From Streptomyces venezuelae (GTDB lineage Bacteria > Actinomycetota > Actinomycetes > Streptomycetales > Streptomycetaceae): a stretch of 64,000 bases of DNA. A model generated the notes under the pieces. That model was not told where the DNA came from and made no database searches. It saw only the letters and a list, made by a program, of their open reading frames with translations. Both the position numbers and the translations under genes were made by a program. Below are positions 20,414 through 29,095 of the stretch, in pieces. The stretch spans positions 7,124,501 through 7,188,500 of the forward strand of contig NZ_CP029194.1 of the NCBI RefSeq assembly GCF_008642375.1, in the 5' to 3' direction. Position 1 is the stretch's first letter. Every line of letters starts with the position of its first letter.

Positions 20414-22552
20414 GTGAGCAGCGAGAAGGAGCACGGCGAGATCACCGAAGGGCCCGAGCAGCTCGCGCTCATTCGGGAGACCGTGCGGAAGGCGAACGTG
20501 CCGCGGGCCAAGCCGCGGACCTGGCGGGGGGCCGCGCTGGCCAAGGAGCTGCCCGTCGCCCGGGTCGTCGTGAACAAGGGGTCGCTCCACCTCGACCAGT
20601 TCTTCGACTACGCGGTCCCGGAGGAGCTGGACGGCGTCGCCAGGCCCGGGGTGCGTGTCCGGGTGCGGTTCGGGGCGGGCGCCCACCAGGTGCGGAACGG
20701 GCGCCGCGAGGGCGGACGGCTGATCGACGGCTTCCTCGTCGAGCGGCGGGCCACCTCCGACTACTCGGGACCCCTCGCCGCCCTCGCGGACGTCGTCTCG
20801 CCCGAGCCGGTGCTCGGCCCCGAGCTGCTCGGCCTCGCCCGGGCCGTCGCCGACCGGTACGCGGGCAGCCTCGCCGACGTGCTCCAGCTCGCCGTGCCGC
20901 CGCGCAGCGCCCGCGCCGAGGGCCGGACCTCCCCGGAGCCCCTGCCGCCGCCGAAGCCCCCGGAGCCGGGGACCTGGCAGCGGTACGAGCAGGGGCCGGC
21001 CTTCCTGAACTCCCTCGCGCGCGGCGGGGCGCCCCGGGCCGTGTGGAACGCGCTGCCGGGACCGTACTGGGCCGAGGAGATCGCCCGCGCCGTCGCCGCG
21101 ACCCTGGCCTCCGGCCGGGGCGCCCTCGTCGTCGTACCGGACGGCCGGGCGGCCGGCCGGGTCGACGCGGCGCTGACCGGGGTCCTGGGGGAGGGGCGGC
21201 ACGCGCTGCTCACCGCCGAAGCGGGCCCCGAGAAGCGGTACGCACGCTGGCTCGCCGTCCGGCGCGGCTCCGTGCGGGCCGTCGTCGGCACCCGGGCCGC
21301 GATGTTCGCCCCCGTGCGGGACCTCGGACTCGCCGTCATCTGGGACGACGGCGACGGCAGCCACAGCGAGCCGCACGCCCCGCAGCCCCACGCGCGCGAG
21401 GTCCTGCTGCTGCGCGCCGCCCACGACCGGTGCGCCTTCCTCCTCGGCAGCACGAGCTGCACCGTCGAGGCCGCCCAGCTGGTGGAGTCCGGCTGGGCCA
21501 AGGCCCTCGGCGCCGGACGCGAGCAGGTCCGCAGGGCCGCCCCCCTGATCCGGACCGTCGGCGACGGCGAGCTGGCCCGCGACGAGGCCGCCCGCGCCGC
21601 CCGGCTGCCCTCGCTGGCCTGGCAGGCCGTAAGGGAGGGGCTGAAGACCGGGCCGGTGCTCGTCCAGGTCCCCCGGCGTGGATACGTGCCCCGGCTGGCC
21701 TGCGAGCGCTGCCGGACGCCCGCCCGCTGCCGTCACTGCGCCGGGCCCCTTGAGGCCCCCGAACAGCAGGAGCTGCGCTGCGGCTGGTGCGGGCGGGGCG
21801 CCCCCGACTGGCACTGCGTGGCGTGCGGATCGAACCGGCTGCGGGCCCAGATCGTGGGCGCGCGGCGCACGGCGGAGGAGCTCGGCCGGGCCTTCCCCGC
21901 GGTGCCGGTGCGGACCTCGGGGCGGGACCACATCCTCGACACCGTGCCAGGACGGCCCGCGCTCGTCGTGTCCACCCCCGGTGCCGAACCCGTCGCCGAG
22001 GGCGGCTACGCGGCCGCGCTGCTCCTCGACGGCTGGGCCATGCTCGGCCGGCCCGACCTGCGCGCGGGCGAGGAGGCGCTGCGCCGCTGGATCGACGCGG
22101 CCTCGCTGGTGCGGGGGCAGCCCGAGGGCGGCACGGTCGTCGTGGTCGCCGAGCCGACGCTCCGCCCGGTCCAGGCGCTCGTCCGCTGGGACCCGGTGGG
22201 CCACGCGCAGCGGGAGCTGGCCGAGCGGGCCGAGCTGGGCTTCCCGCCGGTCTCCCGGATGGCCGCGGTGTCCGGCCCGCCGGAGGCCGTGGAGGGTTTT
22301 CTGGCGGCGGCCGGGCTGCCGGGCGACGCGGAGGTCCTCGGTCCGGTGCCACTGCCGGTGGTCCGCCCCGGCGGTCCGCGCCGCCCCGGGGACACACCCC
22401 CCGGCGAGCAGTGGGAGCGTGCCCTGGTCCGGGTGCCGCCGGGCAGCGGGGCGGCCCTGGCGGCGGCCCTCAAGCAGGCCCGGGCGGCCGGGCTCGCGCG
22501 CGGCGGAGGCGAACCGGTGCGGATCCGCGTCGACCCGCCGGACATCGGCTGA
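20414..22552 (+). CDS. priA: PriA-like primosomal protein N' lacking helicase motifs
   Basis: A 712-residue relative of the replication-restart helicase PriA. The N-terminal 3'-end-binding domain (ARVVVNKGSLHLDQFFDYAVP) and the zinc region with paired Cys-x2-Cys motifs (CERC, CRHC, CGWC, CVAC) are kept. The ATPase core is degenerate: Walker A is replaced by LPGPYWAEE and the DEEH box by WDDGDGSHSE. Such helicase-dead PriA proteins are known in actinobacteria. It may still serve as a loading scaffold. The GTG lies about 7 bases after TAGGTA (20401-20406), suggesting a leaderless transcript; an earlier in-frame ATG at 20390 is less likely. Confidence 0.9.
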   Translation: MSSEKEHGEITEGPEQLALIRETVRKANVPRAKPRTWRGAALAKELPVARVVVNKGSLHLDQFFDYAVPEELDGVARPGVRVRVRFGAGAHQVRNGRREGGRLIDGFLVERRATSDYSGPLAALADVVSPEPVLGPELLGLARAVADRYAGSLADVLQLAVPPRSARAEGRTSPEPLPPPKPPEPGTWQRYEQGPAFLNSLARGGAPRAVWNALPGPYWAEEIARAVAATLASGRGALVVVPDGRAAGRVDAALTGVLGEGRHALLTAEAGPEKRYARWLAVRRGSVRAVVGTRAAMFAPVRDLGLAVIWDDGDGSHSEPHAPQPHAREVLLLRAAHDRCAFLLGSTSCTVEAAQLVESGWAKALGAGREQVRRAAPLIRTVGDGELARDEAARAARLPSLAWQAVREGLKTGPVLVQVPRRGYVPRLACERCRTPARCRHCAGPLEAPEQQELRCGWCGRGAPDWHCVACGSNRLRAQIVGARRTAEELGRAFPAVPVRTSGRDHILDTVPGRPALVVSTPGAEPVAEGGYAAALLLDGWAMLGRPDLRAGEEALRRWIDAASLVRGQPEGGTVVVVAEPTLRPVQALVRWDPVGHAQRELAERAELGFPPVSRMAAVSGPPEAVEGFLAAAGLPGDAEVLGPVPLPVVRPGGPRRPGDTPPGEQWERALVRVPPGSGAALAAALKQARAAGLARGGGEPVRIRVDPPDIG

Positions 22553-22596
22553 CGCGCCGACGGCCGGCACCGCCCGACGCCCGCTGCCACGACGCG

Positions 22597-22635
22597 CGAC
22601 GGCCGCCGGCCCCGGTGGGGGGCGGGCGGCCGTCG
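22597..22635. terminator. bidirectional terminator between priA and the HTH gene
   Basis: An 11-bp stem (22597-22607 with 22625-22635) around a GC-rich 17-base loop, between convergent genes. Confidence 0.7.
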
Positions 22636-22650
22636 GAGGCTCGGCGCGGG

Positions 22651-23169
22651 TCAGCCGTTGCGCGGGCCGGGGAGGGCCGACGGGCGAGGGTCCTCGCGGA
22701 GGGTGGCGCTGCCCGAGGTGGGCTGCGGCGGCATCGAGCGGGCGGCGGGCACCGCGGGAAGGGTGCGGGTGACGCCCGGCTCCGTGCTGTGGTCCTGCTC
22801 CACGGGGACGCCGGGCTGCGGCGCGCGCCGGGCGCCGTACCGGCGATGGACGGCCTGCTTGGTGACACCGAGCGCGGAACCCACCGCGTCCCACGAGAAG
22901 CCGAGCGAGCGGTCGAAGTCGACCGCAGCGGTCACCAGGGTCTCGACGCTGTCCCGGAGCTCCTGGGCGAGGCGGACGGTCGGGGCGGGCGCGCGCCCGT
23001 AGACGACGAAGCCCGTCGAAGGGCCGGAGCGGCGGGGACGGTAGACATTGCCCAACTGGGCCGTGAGCGTGCGCAGTGCGTCCACCTGCCGCCGGACCCG
23101 CTCGATGTCCCGCACCAACAGGTGCAGACTCGCCCGGGCTTGGGCGTCGTGGGTTGCGTGGTCGGCCAT
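22651..23169 (-). CDS. HTH-domain protein, putative regulator
   Basis: A 172-residue protein starting at an ATG preceded by GAGAGG. The N-terminal part (about 10-55) is helical and charged. The middle holds a helix-turn-helix pattern, FSWDAVGSALGVTKQAVHRRYG, near residues 90-111. The C-terminal 60 residues are Pro/Ser-rich and probably disordered. The HTH type is common in small Streptomyces proteins of unknown target. An inverted repeat 62-83 bases upstream of the start could be its operator. Confidence 0.75.
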   Translation of the reverse strand: MADHATHDAQARASLHLLVRDIERVRRQVDALRTLTAQLGNVYRPRRSGPSTGFVVYGRAPAPTVRLAQELRDSVETLVTAAVDFDRSLGFSWDAVGSALGVTKQAVHRRYGARRAPQPGVPVEQDHSTEPGVTRTLPAVPAARSMPPQPTSGSATLREDPRPSALPGPRNG

Positions 23170-23230
23170 GTGAAAGCCTCTCGAACCGGCGTTTACGGGG
23201 GAGGGTCGCAGGGGGGAACGGCGACCCGAT

Positions 23231-23252
23231 TCGGTCAATCTCTCTTGACCAA
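23231..23252. promoter_or_regulatory. inverted repeat upstream of the HTH gene
   Basis: TCGGTCAA (23231-23238) and TTGACCAA (23245-23252) form an inverted repeat with a 6-base spacer and one mismatch, in the divergent region between the HTH gene and fmt. Confidence 0.5.
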
Positions 23253-23396
23253 CGCGCCACCGGGAGTTGGGTCACGCTGCGGGGGCGTACACGCATATGC
23301 GCGGGGCGCTCGTCCTTCCGTACGCCCCCTTCTCCGCGGGCGCCTAGACTGGTGCGCTGCCCGTAAAGCCCCCGGACAGACAGGCAGCCGCCACCC

Positions 23397-24329
23397 ATGA
23401 AGCTCGTCTTCGCAGGCACCCCCGAGGTCGCCGTTCCCGCCCTGGACGCCCTGCTCGCCTCCGGCCGGCACGAGGTGGCCGCCGTGGTCACCCGCCCGGA
23501 CGCCCCGGCGGGACGAGGGCGGCGGCTCGTCGCCAGCCCGGTGGCCCAGCGGGCCGAGGAGGCCGGCATCGAGGTCCTCAAGCCGGCCAGGCCCCGCGAC
23601 GAGGACTTCCTCGCCCGGCTCCGGGAGATCGCCCCGGACTGCTGCCCGGTCGTCGCCTACGGCGCGCTGCTCCCCAAGGTCGCCCTCGACATCCCCTCCC
23701 GTGGCTGGGTCAACCTGCACTTCTCGCTGCTGCCCGCGTGGCGCGGCGCGGCGCCCGTGCAGCACTCCCTGATGGCGGGCGACCAGGTGACGGGCGCGTC
23801 CACCTTCCTGATCGAGGAGGGGCTCGACTCGGGCCCGGTCTACGGCGTCGTCACCGAGGACATCCGCCCGACCGACACCAGCGGCGACCTGCTGACCCGC
23901 CTCGCGTTCGCGGGCGCCGGGCTGCTCGCCGCGACCATGGACGGCATCGAGGACGGCAACCTCCAGGCCGTCCCGCAGCCCGTCGAGGGCATCACCCTCG
24001 CCCCGAAGATCCAGGTCGAGGACGCGCACGTCGACTTCGCGGCCCCAGCCCTGCGCGTCGACCGCGTCGTCCGCGGCTGCACCCCCGCCCCGGGCGCCTG
24101 GACGCTCTTCCGCGGCGAGCGCCTCAAGCTGATCCAGGTCACCCCCCTCCCGGACCGCACCGACCTCGCCCCGGGCGAGCTCGTGGTCGGCAAGAACAAC
24201 GTGTACGCCGGCACCGGCTCGTACGCCGTCGAGCTCCTCTGGGTCCAGCCGCAGGGCAAGAAGCCGATGAAGGCCGCCGACTGGGCCCGCGGCGTCCGCA
24301 TCACCGCCGGGGAGCGGCTGGGGGCCTGA
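23397..24329 (+). CDS. fmt: methionyl-tRNA formyltransferase
   Basis: Formylates initiator Met-tRNA with 10-formyl-THF. At 310 residues, the catalytic segment NLHFSLLPAWRGAAPVQ and GASTFLIEEGLDSGP are intact, followed by a C-terminal OB-like tRNA-binding domain. A -10-like TAGACT lies at 23345-23350. It is followed 4 bases later by a small gene and then rsmB. Confidence 0.97.
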   Translation: MKLVFAGTPEVAVPALDALLASGRHEVAAVVTRPDAPAGRGRRLVASPVAQRAEEAGIEVLKPARPRDEDFLARLREIAPDCCPVVAYGALLPKVALDIPSRGWVNLHFSLLPAWRGAAPVQHSLMAGDQVTGASTFLIEEGLDSGPVYGVVTEDIRPTDTSGDLLTRLAFAGAGLLAATMDGIEDGNLQAVPQPVEGITLAPKIQVEDAHVDFAAPALRVDRVVRGCTPAPGAWTLFRGERLKLIQVTPLPDRTDLAPGELVVGKNNVYAGTGSYAVELLWVQPQGKKPMKAADWARGVRITAGERLGA

Positions 24330-24333
24330 CCCC

Positions 24334-24690
24334 GTGCTGCCGCCGCTCCCCGAAGGGCCCTGGTGGGACTGGGAGGTCCGCCACTACGACGGCAGCCGGC
24401 TCACCCTGGTCGCCGACCACGACCTCTCGTACCACCACGGGCTCGAGGTCGTCTTCACGGACACCCTCTACGTCCGGTGCCCGATGCACTTCATGGACCC
24501 GGAGTTCCGCGCGCCCACGCCCGAGGAGCGCGCGGAGGTCACCCGTCTCGTCGGCGCCGAGCCGCCCGTGCTCGTCGCCTTCGAGGCGGACGGCGGCGGC
24601 ACGGTGTCGGCCGTGTGCCTGATCGCGGCCGAGGACTGGGCGATCCGCCAGGGGCGTTTTCCCCGGGGGACGTCGGCGGACGTACGCTGA
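24334..24690 (+). CDS. conserved hypothetical protein between fmt and rsmB
   Basis: A 118-residue soluble protein with GTG start, 4 bases after fmt. It is acidic and rich in aromatic residues in the N-terminal half (GPWWDWEVRHYDG). There is no signal peptide or membrane segment, and I recognise no family. The spacing suggests co-expression with fmt and rsmB. Confidence 0.75.
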   Translation: MLPPLPEGPWWDWEVRHYDGSRLTLVADHDLSYHHGLEVVFTDTLYVRCPMHFMDPEFRAPTPEERAEVTRLVGAEPPVLVAFEADGGGTVSAVCLIAAEDWAIRQGRFPRGTSADVR

Positions 24691-24726
24691 GGGAGTTCGA
24701 CCCTCATTTCGTCACGCGGAGCACCT

Positions 24727-26139
24727 TTGAGCGAGCAGGCACGTCGCCGTCCCCACAAGCCCTACCGGAGGCCCCAGAAGGACCCCGTCCGGATGCTCGC
24801 CTTCGAGGCTCTGAGGGCGGTGGACGAGCGCGACGCCTACGCCAACCTGGTGCTGCCGCCGCTCCTGCGGAAGGCCCGCGAGAAGGGCGACTTCGACGGG
24901 CGGGACGCGGCTCTCGCGACCGAGCTCGTCTACGGGACGCTGCGTCGCCAGGGCACGTACGACGCGATCATCTCCGCCTGCATCGACCGGCCGCTGCGCG
25001 AGGTCGACCCGCCCGTGCTCGACGTGCTCGCGCTCGGCGCGCACCAGCTGCTCGGGACCCGGATCCCCACGCACGCGGCCGTCTCCGCCAGCGTCGAGCT
25101 CGCCCGGGTGGTGCTCGGCGACGGACGGGCCAAGTTCGTGAACGCCGTGCTGCGGAAGATCTCGCAGCAGGACCTCGACGCCTGGGTGGCGCAGGTCGCC
25201 CCGCCGTACGACAAGGACGCCGAGGACCACCTCGCCGTCGTCCACTCGCACCCCCGCTGGGTGGTCTCGGCGCTCTGGGACGCCCTCGGCGGCGGCCGCG
25301 CGGGCATCGAGGACCTCCTGGAGGCCGACAACGAGCGGCCCGAGGTCACCCTCGTCGCACGCCCCGGCCGCTCCACCACCGAGGAGCTCGCCGCGGTCAC
25401 CGAGACGCTGCCGGGCCGCTGGTCCCCGTATGCCCTGCGGATGGCCGAGGGCGGCGAGCCCGGCGCCATCGAGGCGGTCAAGGAGGGCCGGGCGGGCGTC
25501 CAGGACGAGGGCAGCCAGCTCGTCGCCCTGGCTCTCGCGAACGCGCCGCTCGAAGGATCCGACGCCCGCTGGCTCGACGGCTGCGCGGGCCCCGGCGGCA
25601 AGGCGGCACTCCTCGCCGCCCTCGCCTCCGAGCGCGGCGCCGCGCTGCTCGCCTCCGAGAAGCAGCCGCACCGCGCGCGCCTCGTCGAGCGCGCCCTCGC
25701 CGGCAACCCCGGCCCCTACCAGGTCATCGCCGCCGACGGCACCCGCCCGCCGTGGCGCCCCGGTTCCTTCGACCGGGTCCTGATGGACGTGCCCTGCTCG
25801 GGTCTCGGCGCGCTGCGCCGTCGCCCCGAGGCCCGCTGGCGCCGTCGCCCCGAGGACCTGGACGGCTTCGCCCCGCTCCAGCGCGCCCTGCTGACCGAAG
25901 CGCTGAGCGCCGTGCGCGTCGGCGGGATCGTCGGCTACGCGACGTGCTCGCCGCATCTCGCCGAGACCCGGGTGGTCGTCGACGACGTCCTCAAGAAGGT
26001 CGGCGGCGCCGAGCTGATCGACGCCCGTCCCTACATGCCCGGCGTCCCGGCGCTCGGTGACGGCCCGGACGTCCAGCTGTGGCCGCATCTGCACGGCACG
26101 GACGCCATGTATCTGGCGCTGCTGCGCCGTACCGCCTGA
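24727..26139 (+). CDS. rsmB: 16S rRNA cytosine-5 methyltransferase RsmB (Sun/Fmu family)
   Basis: A 470-residue SAM-dependent enzyme expected to methylate C967 of 16S rRNA. The N-terminal NusB-like RNA-binding domain covers about 20-155. The SAM fold carries LDGCAGPGGKAALLAA, and the two catalytic cysteines lie in DVPCSGLG and YATCSPH. A rare TTG start at 24727 is adopted; there is no better in-frame ATG or GTG near it. Confidence 0.94.
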   Translation: MSEQARRRPHKPYRRPQKDPVRMLAFEALRAVDERDAYANLVLPPLLRKAREKGDFDGRDAALATELVYGTLRRQGTYDAIISACIDRPLREVDPPVLDVLALGAHQLLGTRIPTHAAVSASVELARVVLGDGRAKFVNAVLRKISQQDLDAWVAQVAPPYDKDAEDHLAVVHSHPRWVVSALWDALGGGRAGIEDLLEADNERPEVTLVARPGRSTTEELAAVTETLPGRWSPYALRMAEGGEPGAIEAVKEGRAGVQDEGSQLVALALANAPLEGSDARWLDGCAGPGGKAALLAALASERGAALLASEKQPHRARLVERALAGNPGPYQVIAADGTRPPWRPGSFDRVLMDVPCSGLGALRRRPEARWRRRPEDLDGFAPLQRALLTEALSAVRVGGIVGYATCSPHLAETRVVVDDVLKKVGGAELIDARPYMPGVPALGDGPDVQLWPHLHGTDAMYLALLRRTA

Positions 26140-26220
26140 CCCACGGGCGTCCGACCCTTCGATCACCTGACCGCAATCTCCCGGTCCGTCCCGGTCCGCG
26201 GCTCGTCGCTTCGTACCGAA

Positions 26221-26236
26221 ATTGGTCTGGACCGGA
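26221..26236. promoter_or_regulatory. DasR dre-like site upstream of rpe
   Basis: ATTGGTCTGGACCGGA matches the DasR responsive element ACTGGTCTAGACCAGT at 12 of 16 positions, including the core TGGTCT and GACC. It lies 54-69 bases upstream of the rpe start. Confidence 0.45.
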
Positions 26237-26289
26237 TTCGAAACCGCTCAGCGGCAAAGAAGTACCCAAGAACGTGGGAGGCTTGGCAC

Positions 26290-26973
26290 ATGGCGCAGAT
26301 CAACCCCAGCATCCTGTCCGCGGACTTCGCCCGGCTCGCCGAGGAGGCGAAGGCGGTCGAGGGTGCCGACTGGCTGCACGTCGACGTGATGGACAACCAC
26401 TTCGTGCCCAACCTGACGCTGGGGGTGCCGATCGTCGAGTCGCTCTCCCGGGCGACGGGGACGCCGCTCGACTGCCACCTGATGATCGAGGACCCCGACC
26501 GCTGGGCGCCCCAGTACGTGGAGGCGGGCGCCGGTTCGGTCACCTTCCACGTCGAGGCCGCGGCCGCTCCCGTGCGGCTCGCGCGGGAGATCCGGGCCAA
26601 GGGTGCGCGCGCCTCGATGGCGCTCAAGCCGGCCACGCCGATCGAGCCGTACGAGGACCTGCTCCCCGAGCTCGACATGCTGCTGATCATGACGGTCGAG
26701 CCGGGCTTCGGCGGCCAGGCCTTCCTCGACATCATGCTGCCCAAGATCCGCCGGACCCGTGAGCTGATCTCCAAGCACGGCCTGGAGCTGTGGCTCCAGG
26801 TCGACGGCGGGGTCGCCGAGTCCACCATCGAGCGGTGCGCGGAGGCCGGCGCCGATGTGTTCGTCGCCGGCTCGGCGGTCTACGGCGCGGCGGACCCGGC
26901 GGCCGCCGTGGCCTCGCTGCGGGCCCGCGCCGAGGCCACGACGGCCTCGGCCGCGTGGGCGTGTGGCCACTGA
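26290..26973 (+). CDS. rpe: ribulose-phosphate 3-epimerase
   Basis: TIM-barrel enzyme of the pentose phosphate pathway, 227 residues. The N-terminal NPSILSADFARL, metal-ligand HVDVMDNHFVPN and MTVEPGFGGQ are all present. The ATG follows GGGAGG. A possible DasR site upstream would link it to aminosugar sensing. Confidence 0.96.
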   Translation: MAQINPSILSADFARLAEEAKAVEGADWLHVDVMDNHFVPNLTLGVPIVESLSRATGTPLDCHLMIEDPDRWAPQYVEAGAGSVTFHVEAAAAPVRLAREIRAKGARASMALKPATPIEPYEDLLPELDMLLIMTVEPGFGGQAFLDIMLPKIRRTRELISKHGLELWLQVDGGVAESTIERCAEAGADVFVAGSAVYGAADPAAAVASLRARAEATTASAAWACGH

Positions 26974-27070
26974 ACCACCGTCGGATGAACGCGGCCCGTC
27001 GGGTCGCCGACAGGACCGATCAAGGCCCGCCGGATCTGACAGGATGAACGGCGAGTCCAGAGTGTGAACG

Positions 27071-27120
27071 ACAGCCGTATGCGAACAGCCGTATGCGAAC
27101 AGCGGTACGTGAACAGCAGT
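27071..27120 (+). repeat. 14-bp tandem repeats before the SorC/DeoR regulator
   Basis: Two identical units ACAGCCGTATGCGA (27071-27084 and 27085-27098), a third diverged unit (27099-27112) and a partial fourth (27113-27120), ending right at the regulator's Shine-Dalgarno sequence. Possibly an operator array. Confidence 0.6.
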
Positions 27121-27132
27121 GAGGAGATCGCG

Positions 27133-28158
27133 GTGGCCGGTATGTCGGCGGGACGGTCAGCCCTGCGGATGGGCCCCGCGGAGCTGGTGCAGGCGGCGGC
27201 CATGGCCCGCCGCTTCTACCTCGAGGGCAAGTCCAAGATCCAGATCGCCGAGGAGTTCGGCGTGAGCCGCTTCAAGGTGGCACGGGTCCTGGAGACCGCC
27301 CTGGAGCGCGATCTCGTGCGCATCGAGATCCGTGTGCCGGCCGAGCTCGACGCCGAGCGCTCCGACGCGCTCCGTGCCCGCTACGGGCTCCGCCACGCCG
27401 TCGTCGTCGAGTCCCCGGCGGAGGGCGAGGACGAGTCGCCCGACCCGGAGAACCTCGGCGAGGTCGCGGCCGACCTGCTCGGCGAGCTGGTCACCGAGGG
27501 CGACGTCCTGGGTCTCGCCTGGGGCCGCTCCACCATCCACATGGCGGCGGCGCTCGACCGGCTGCCGCCCTGCACGGTCGTGCAGCTCACCGGCGTGTAC
27601 GACGCCGGGACCGCCGAGCGCGGCTCGGTCGAGGCCGTACGCCGAGCCGCCCAGGTCTCCGGTGGCGAGGCGCACCCGATCTACGCGCCCATGCTGCTGC
27701 CGGACCCGGCGACCGCCGCGGCGCTGCGCAGCCAGACCGGCATCGCGCGGGCCTTCGAGTACTTCGACAAGGTGACGGTCGCCTGCGTCTCCATCGGCTC
27801 CTGGGAGCCGGGCATCTCGACCGTGCACGACATGCTCTCCGACGCGGAGCGCGCCCACTACGCCTCGCTCGGTGTCGCCGCCGAGATGTCCGCGCACCTC
27901 TTCGACGCCGAGGGCCGCCGCGTCGGCCGCGACCTGGGCGAGCGGTGCATCACCGTCGAGGCGGACCGGCTGCGGCGCATCCCCGAGGTCGTGGCGATCG
28001 CCGGCGGGCAGCGCAAGGCGGCGGCGATCGGGGCGGTCCTCCGCTCCGGACTCGTCACCAGCCTGGTCACGGACCGCGCCGCCGCGGACTACCTGCTGAC
28101 CGAGTCCAGCCCCGGCACGCACCCGGCGCTCGACCGGACGGACCCCGACGGCAGCTGA
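27133..28158 (+). CDS. SorC/DeoR-type sugar-binding transcriptional regulator
   Basis: An N-terminal HTH (KIQIAEEFGVSRFKVARVL, roughly residues 36-54) precedes a sugar-phosphate-binding domain of the SorC type (about 85-330) with GLAWGRST and VACVSIGSW. Effector unknown. The GTG at 27133, 6 bases after AGGAG, is preferred over the earlier GTG at 27064, which would read through the 14-bp repeats, and over the ATG at 27142. Position after rpe suggests, but does not prove, a pentose or sugar-phosphate effector. Confidence 0.85.
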   Translation: MAGMSAGRSALRMGPAELVQAAAMARRFYLEGKSKIQIAEEFGVSRFKVARVLETALERDLVRIEIRVPAELDAERSDALRARYGLRHAVVVESPAEGEDESPDPENLGEVAADLLGELVTEGDVLGLAWGRSTIHMAAALDRLPPCTVVQLTGVYDAGTAERGSVEAVRRAAQVSGGEAHPIYAPMLLPDPATAAALRSQTGIARAFEYFDKVTVACVSIGSWEPGISTVHDMLSDAERAHYASLGVAAEMSAHLFDAEGRRVGRDLGERCITVEADRLRRIPEVVAIAGGQRKAAAIGAVLRSGLVTSLVTDRAAADYLLTESSPGTHPALDRTDPDGS

Positions 28159-28223
28159 GCCGCCACCGCCCACCACCGCGATTTCCCAGGGCCGGAGCCC
28201 TCCCGTAACGGTATGTTCGGGAC

Positions 28224-28661
28224 ATGTTGCTCCGGCCCTTTCGCGTACTCCTCGCGCTCGTCCTGTGCGTCTTCCTGGCCGGATGCTCCGCCGCGGGCGA
28301 CACGGTCTCCACGAGGGCGACCGGCGCCGCTCCCGCCGCCTCCGCTCCCGCCGCCGCGCCCACCGGGTCGGCCGGGCTCTCGGGGCTGCCGACCGTACGG
28401 GCCGCCGACCTGCCGCCCGAGGCCCGCCGCACGCTCGGCCTCATCGCGCGCGGCGGCCCCTACCCGTACGCCAAGGACGGCGCCGTCTTCTCGAACTTCG
28501 AGCGGATCCTGCCGCGCAAGGAACGCGGGTACTACCGCGAGTACACCGTGAAGACCCCCGGTGAGCGCGACCGCGGGGCGCGCCGGATCGTCACCGGCCG
28601 GGACGGCGAGCTCTACTGGACCGACGACCACTACGAGACGTTCCGGGAGGTGCTCGGATGA
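28224..28661 (+). CDS. secreted RNase Sa/N1-type guanyl-specific ribonuclease, lipoprotein
   Basis: A 145-residue protein with a lipoprotein signal: hydrophobic residues 5-18 and lipobox LAGC with Cys21. A Pro/Ala linker (about 30-55) precedes a microbial RNase fold close to RNase Sa of Streptomyces: GGPYPYAKDGAVFSN, then EYTV, RGARR and DDHYETF. The catalytic residues align as Glu106, Arg117, Arg121 and His136. The ATG lies 6 bases after TATGTT, so it is probably leaderless. The stop overlaps the barstar-like gene in ATGA, a nuclease-inhibitor arrangement. Confidence 0.92.
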   Translation: MLLRPFRVLLALVLCVFLAGCSAAGDTVSTRATGAAPAASAPAAAPTGSAGLSGLPTVRAADLPPEARRTLGLIARGGPYPYAKDGAVFSNFERILPRKERGYYREYTVKTPGERDRGARRIVTGRDGELYWTDDHYETFREVLG

Positions 28662-28990
28662 GAATCGACGACGCCGTCCTCCTCGACCTGGCCGGAGTCA
28701 CGGACAAGGCCGCCCTCATGGACCGGTGCGCCGTGACCCTCGCGCTGCCCGCCTGGTTCGGCCGGAACTGGGACGCCCTGGCCGACTGCCTGACGGATCT
28801 CCCCGAACCCGTCACCGTCGTCGTCACGGGCTGGCAGGAGTACGCCAGGACGCGTCCTCGCGAGTGGCGGACCGCCCAGGACGTCTTCGCCACGGCCGTC
28901 GACGAGCGCCCCACCCGCCTCTCCGTCCTCCTCTCCCTGGGCGAAGGGCTCGTAGGATCCGACGAACCCCCTGCCGGAAGGCTCGGATGA
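28658..28990 (+). CDS. barstar-family ribonuclease inhibitor
   Basis: A 110-residue cytosolic protein with the barstar pattern WFGRNWDALADCLTDL near residues 33-48. It is translationally coupled to the RNase gene by a 4-base overlap, so it should protect the producing cell from RNase retained or folded early in the cytosol. The C-terminal 20 residues extend past the usual barstar length. Confidence 0.9.
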   Translation: MRIDDAVLLDLAGVTDKAALMDRCAVTLALPAWFGRNWDALADCLTDLPEPVTVVVTGWQEYARTRPREWRTAQDVFATAVDERPTRLSVLLSLGEGLVGSDEPPAGRLG

Positions 28991-29095
28991 ATTGCCCGGG
29001 GCTGGTATTCGTACCGGCGTGGGACAATGAACTACGTGCTTTTTCCCCTGGCTGAAATGCCTAGGGGCCGATCCGAACGACTGGGATGTCAGCAC

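Noticed and set aside
20201..23581. A 1126-codon minus-strand frame across priA and the HTH gene
   Set aside because: Low-complexity Arg/Pro/Gly translation antisense to priA; no recognisable domain.
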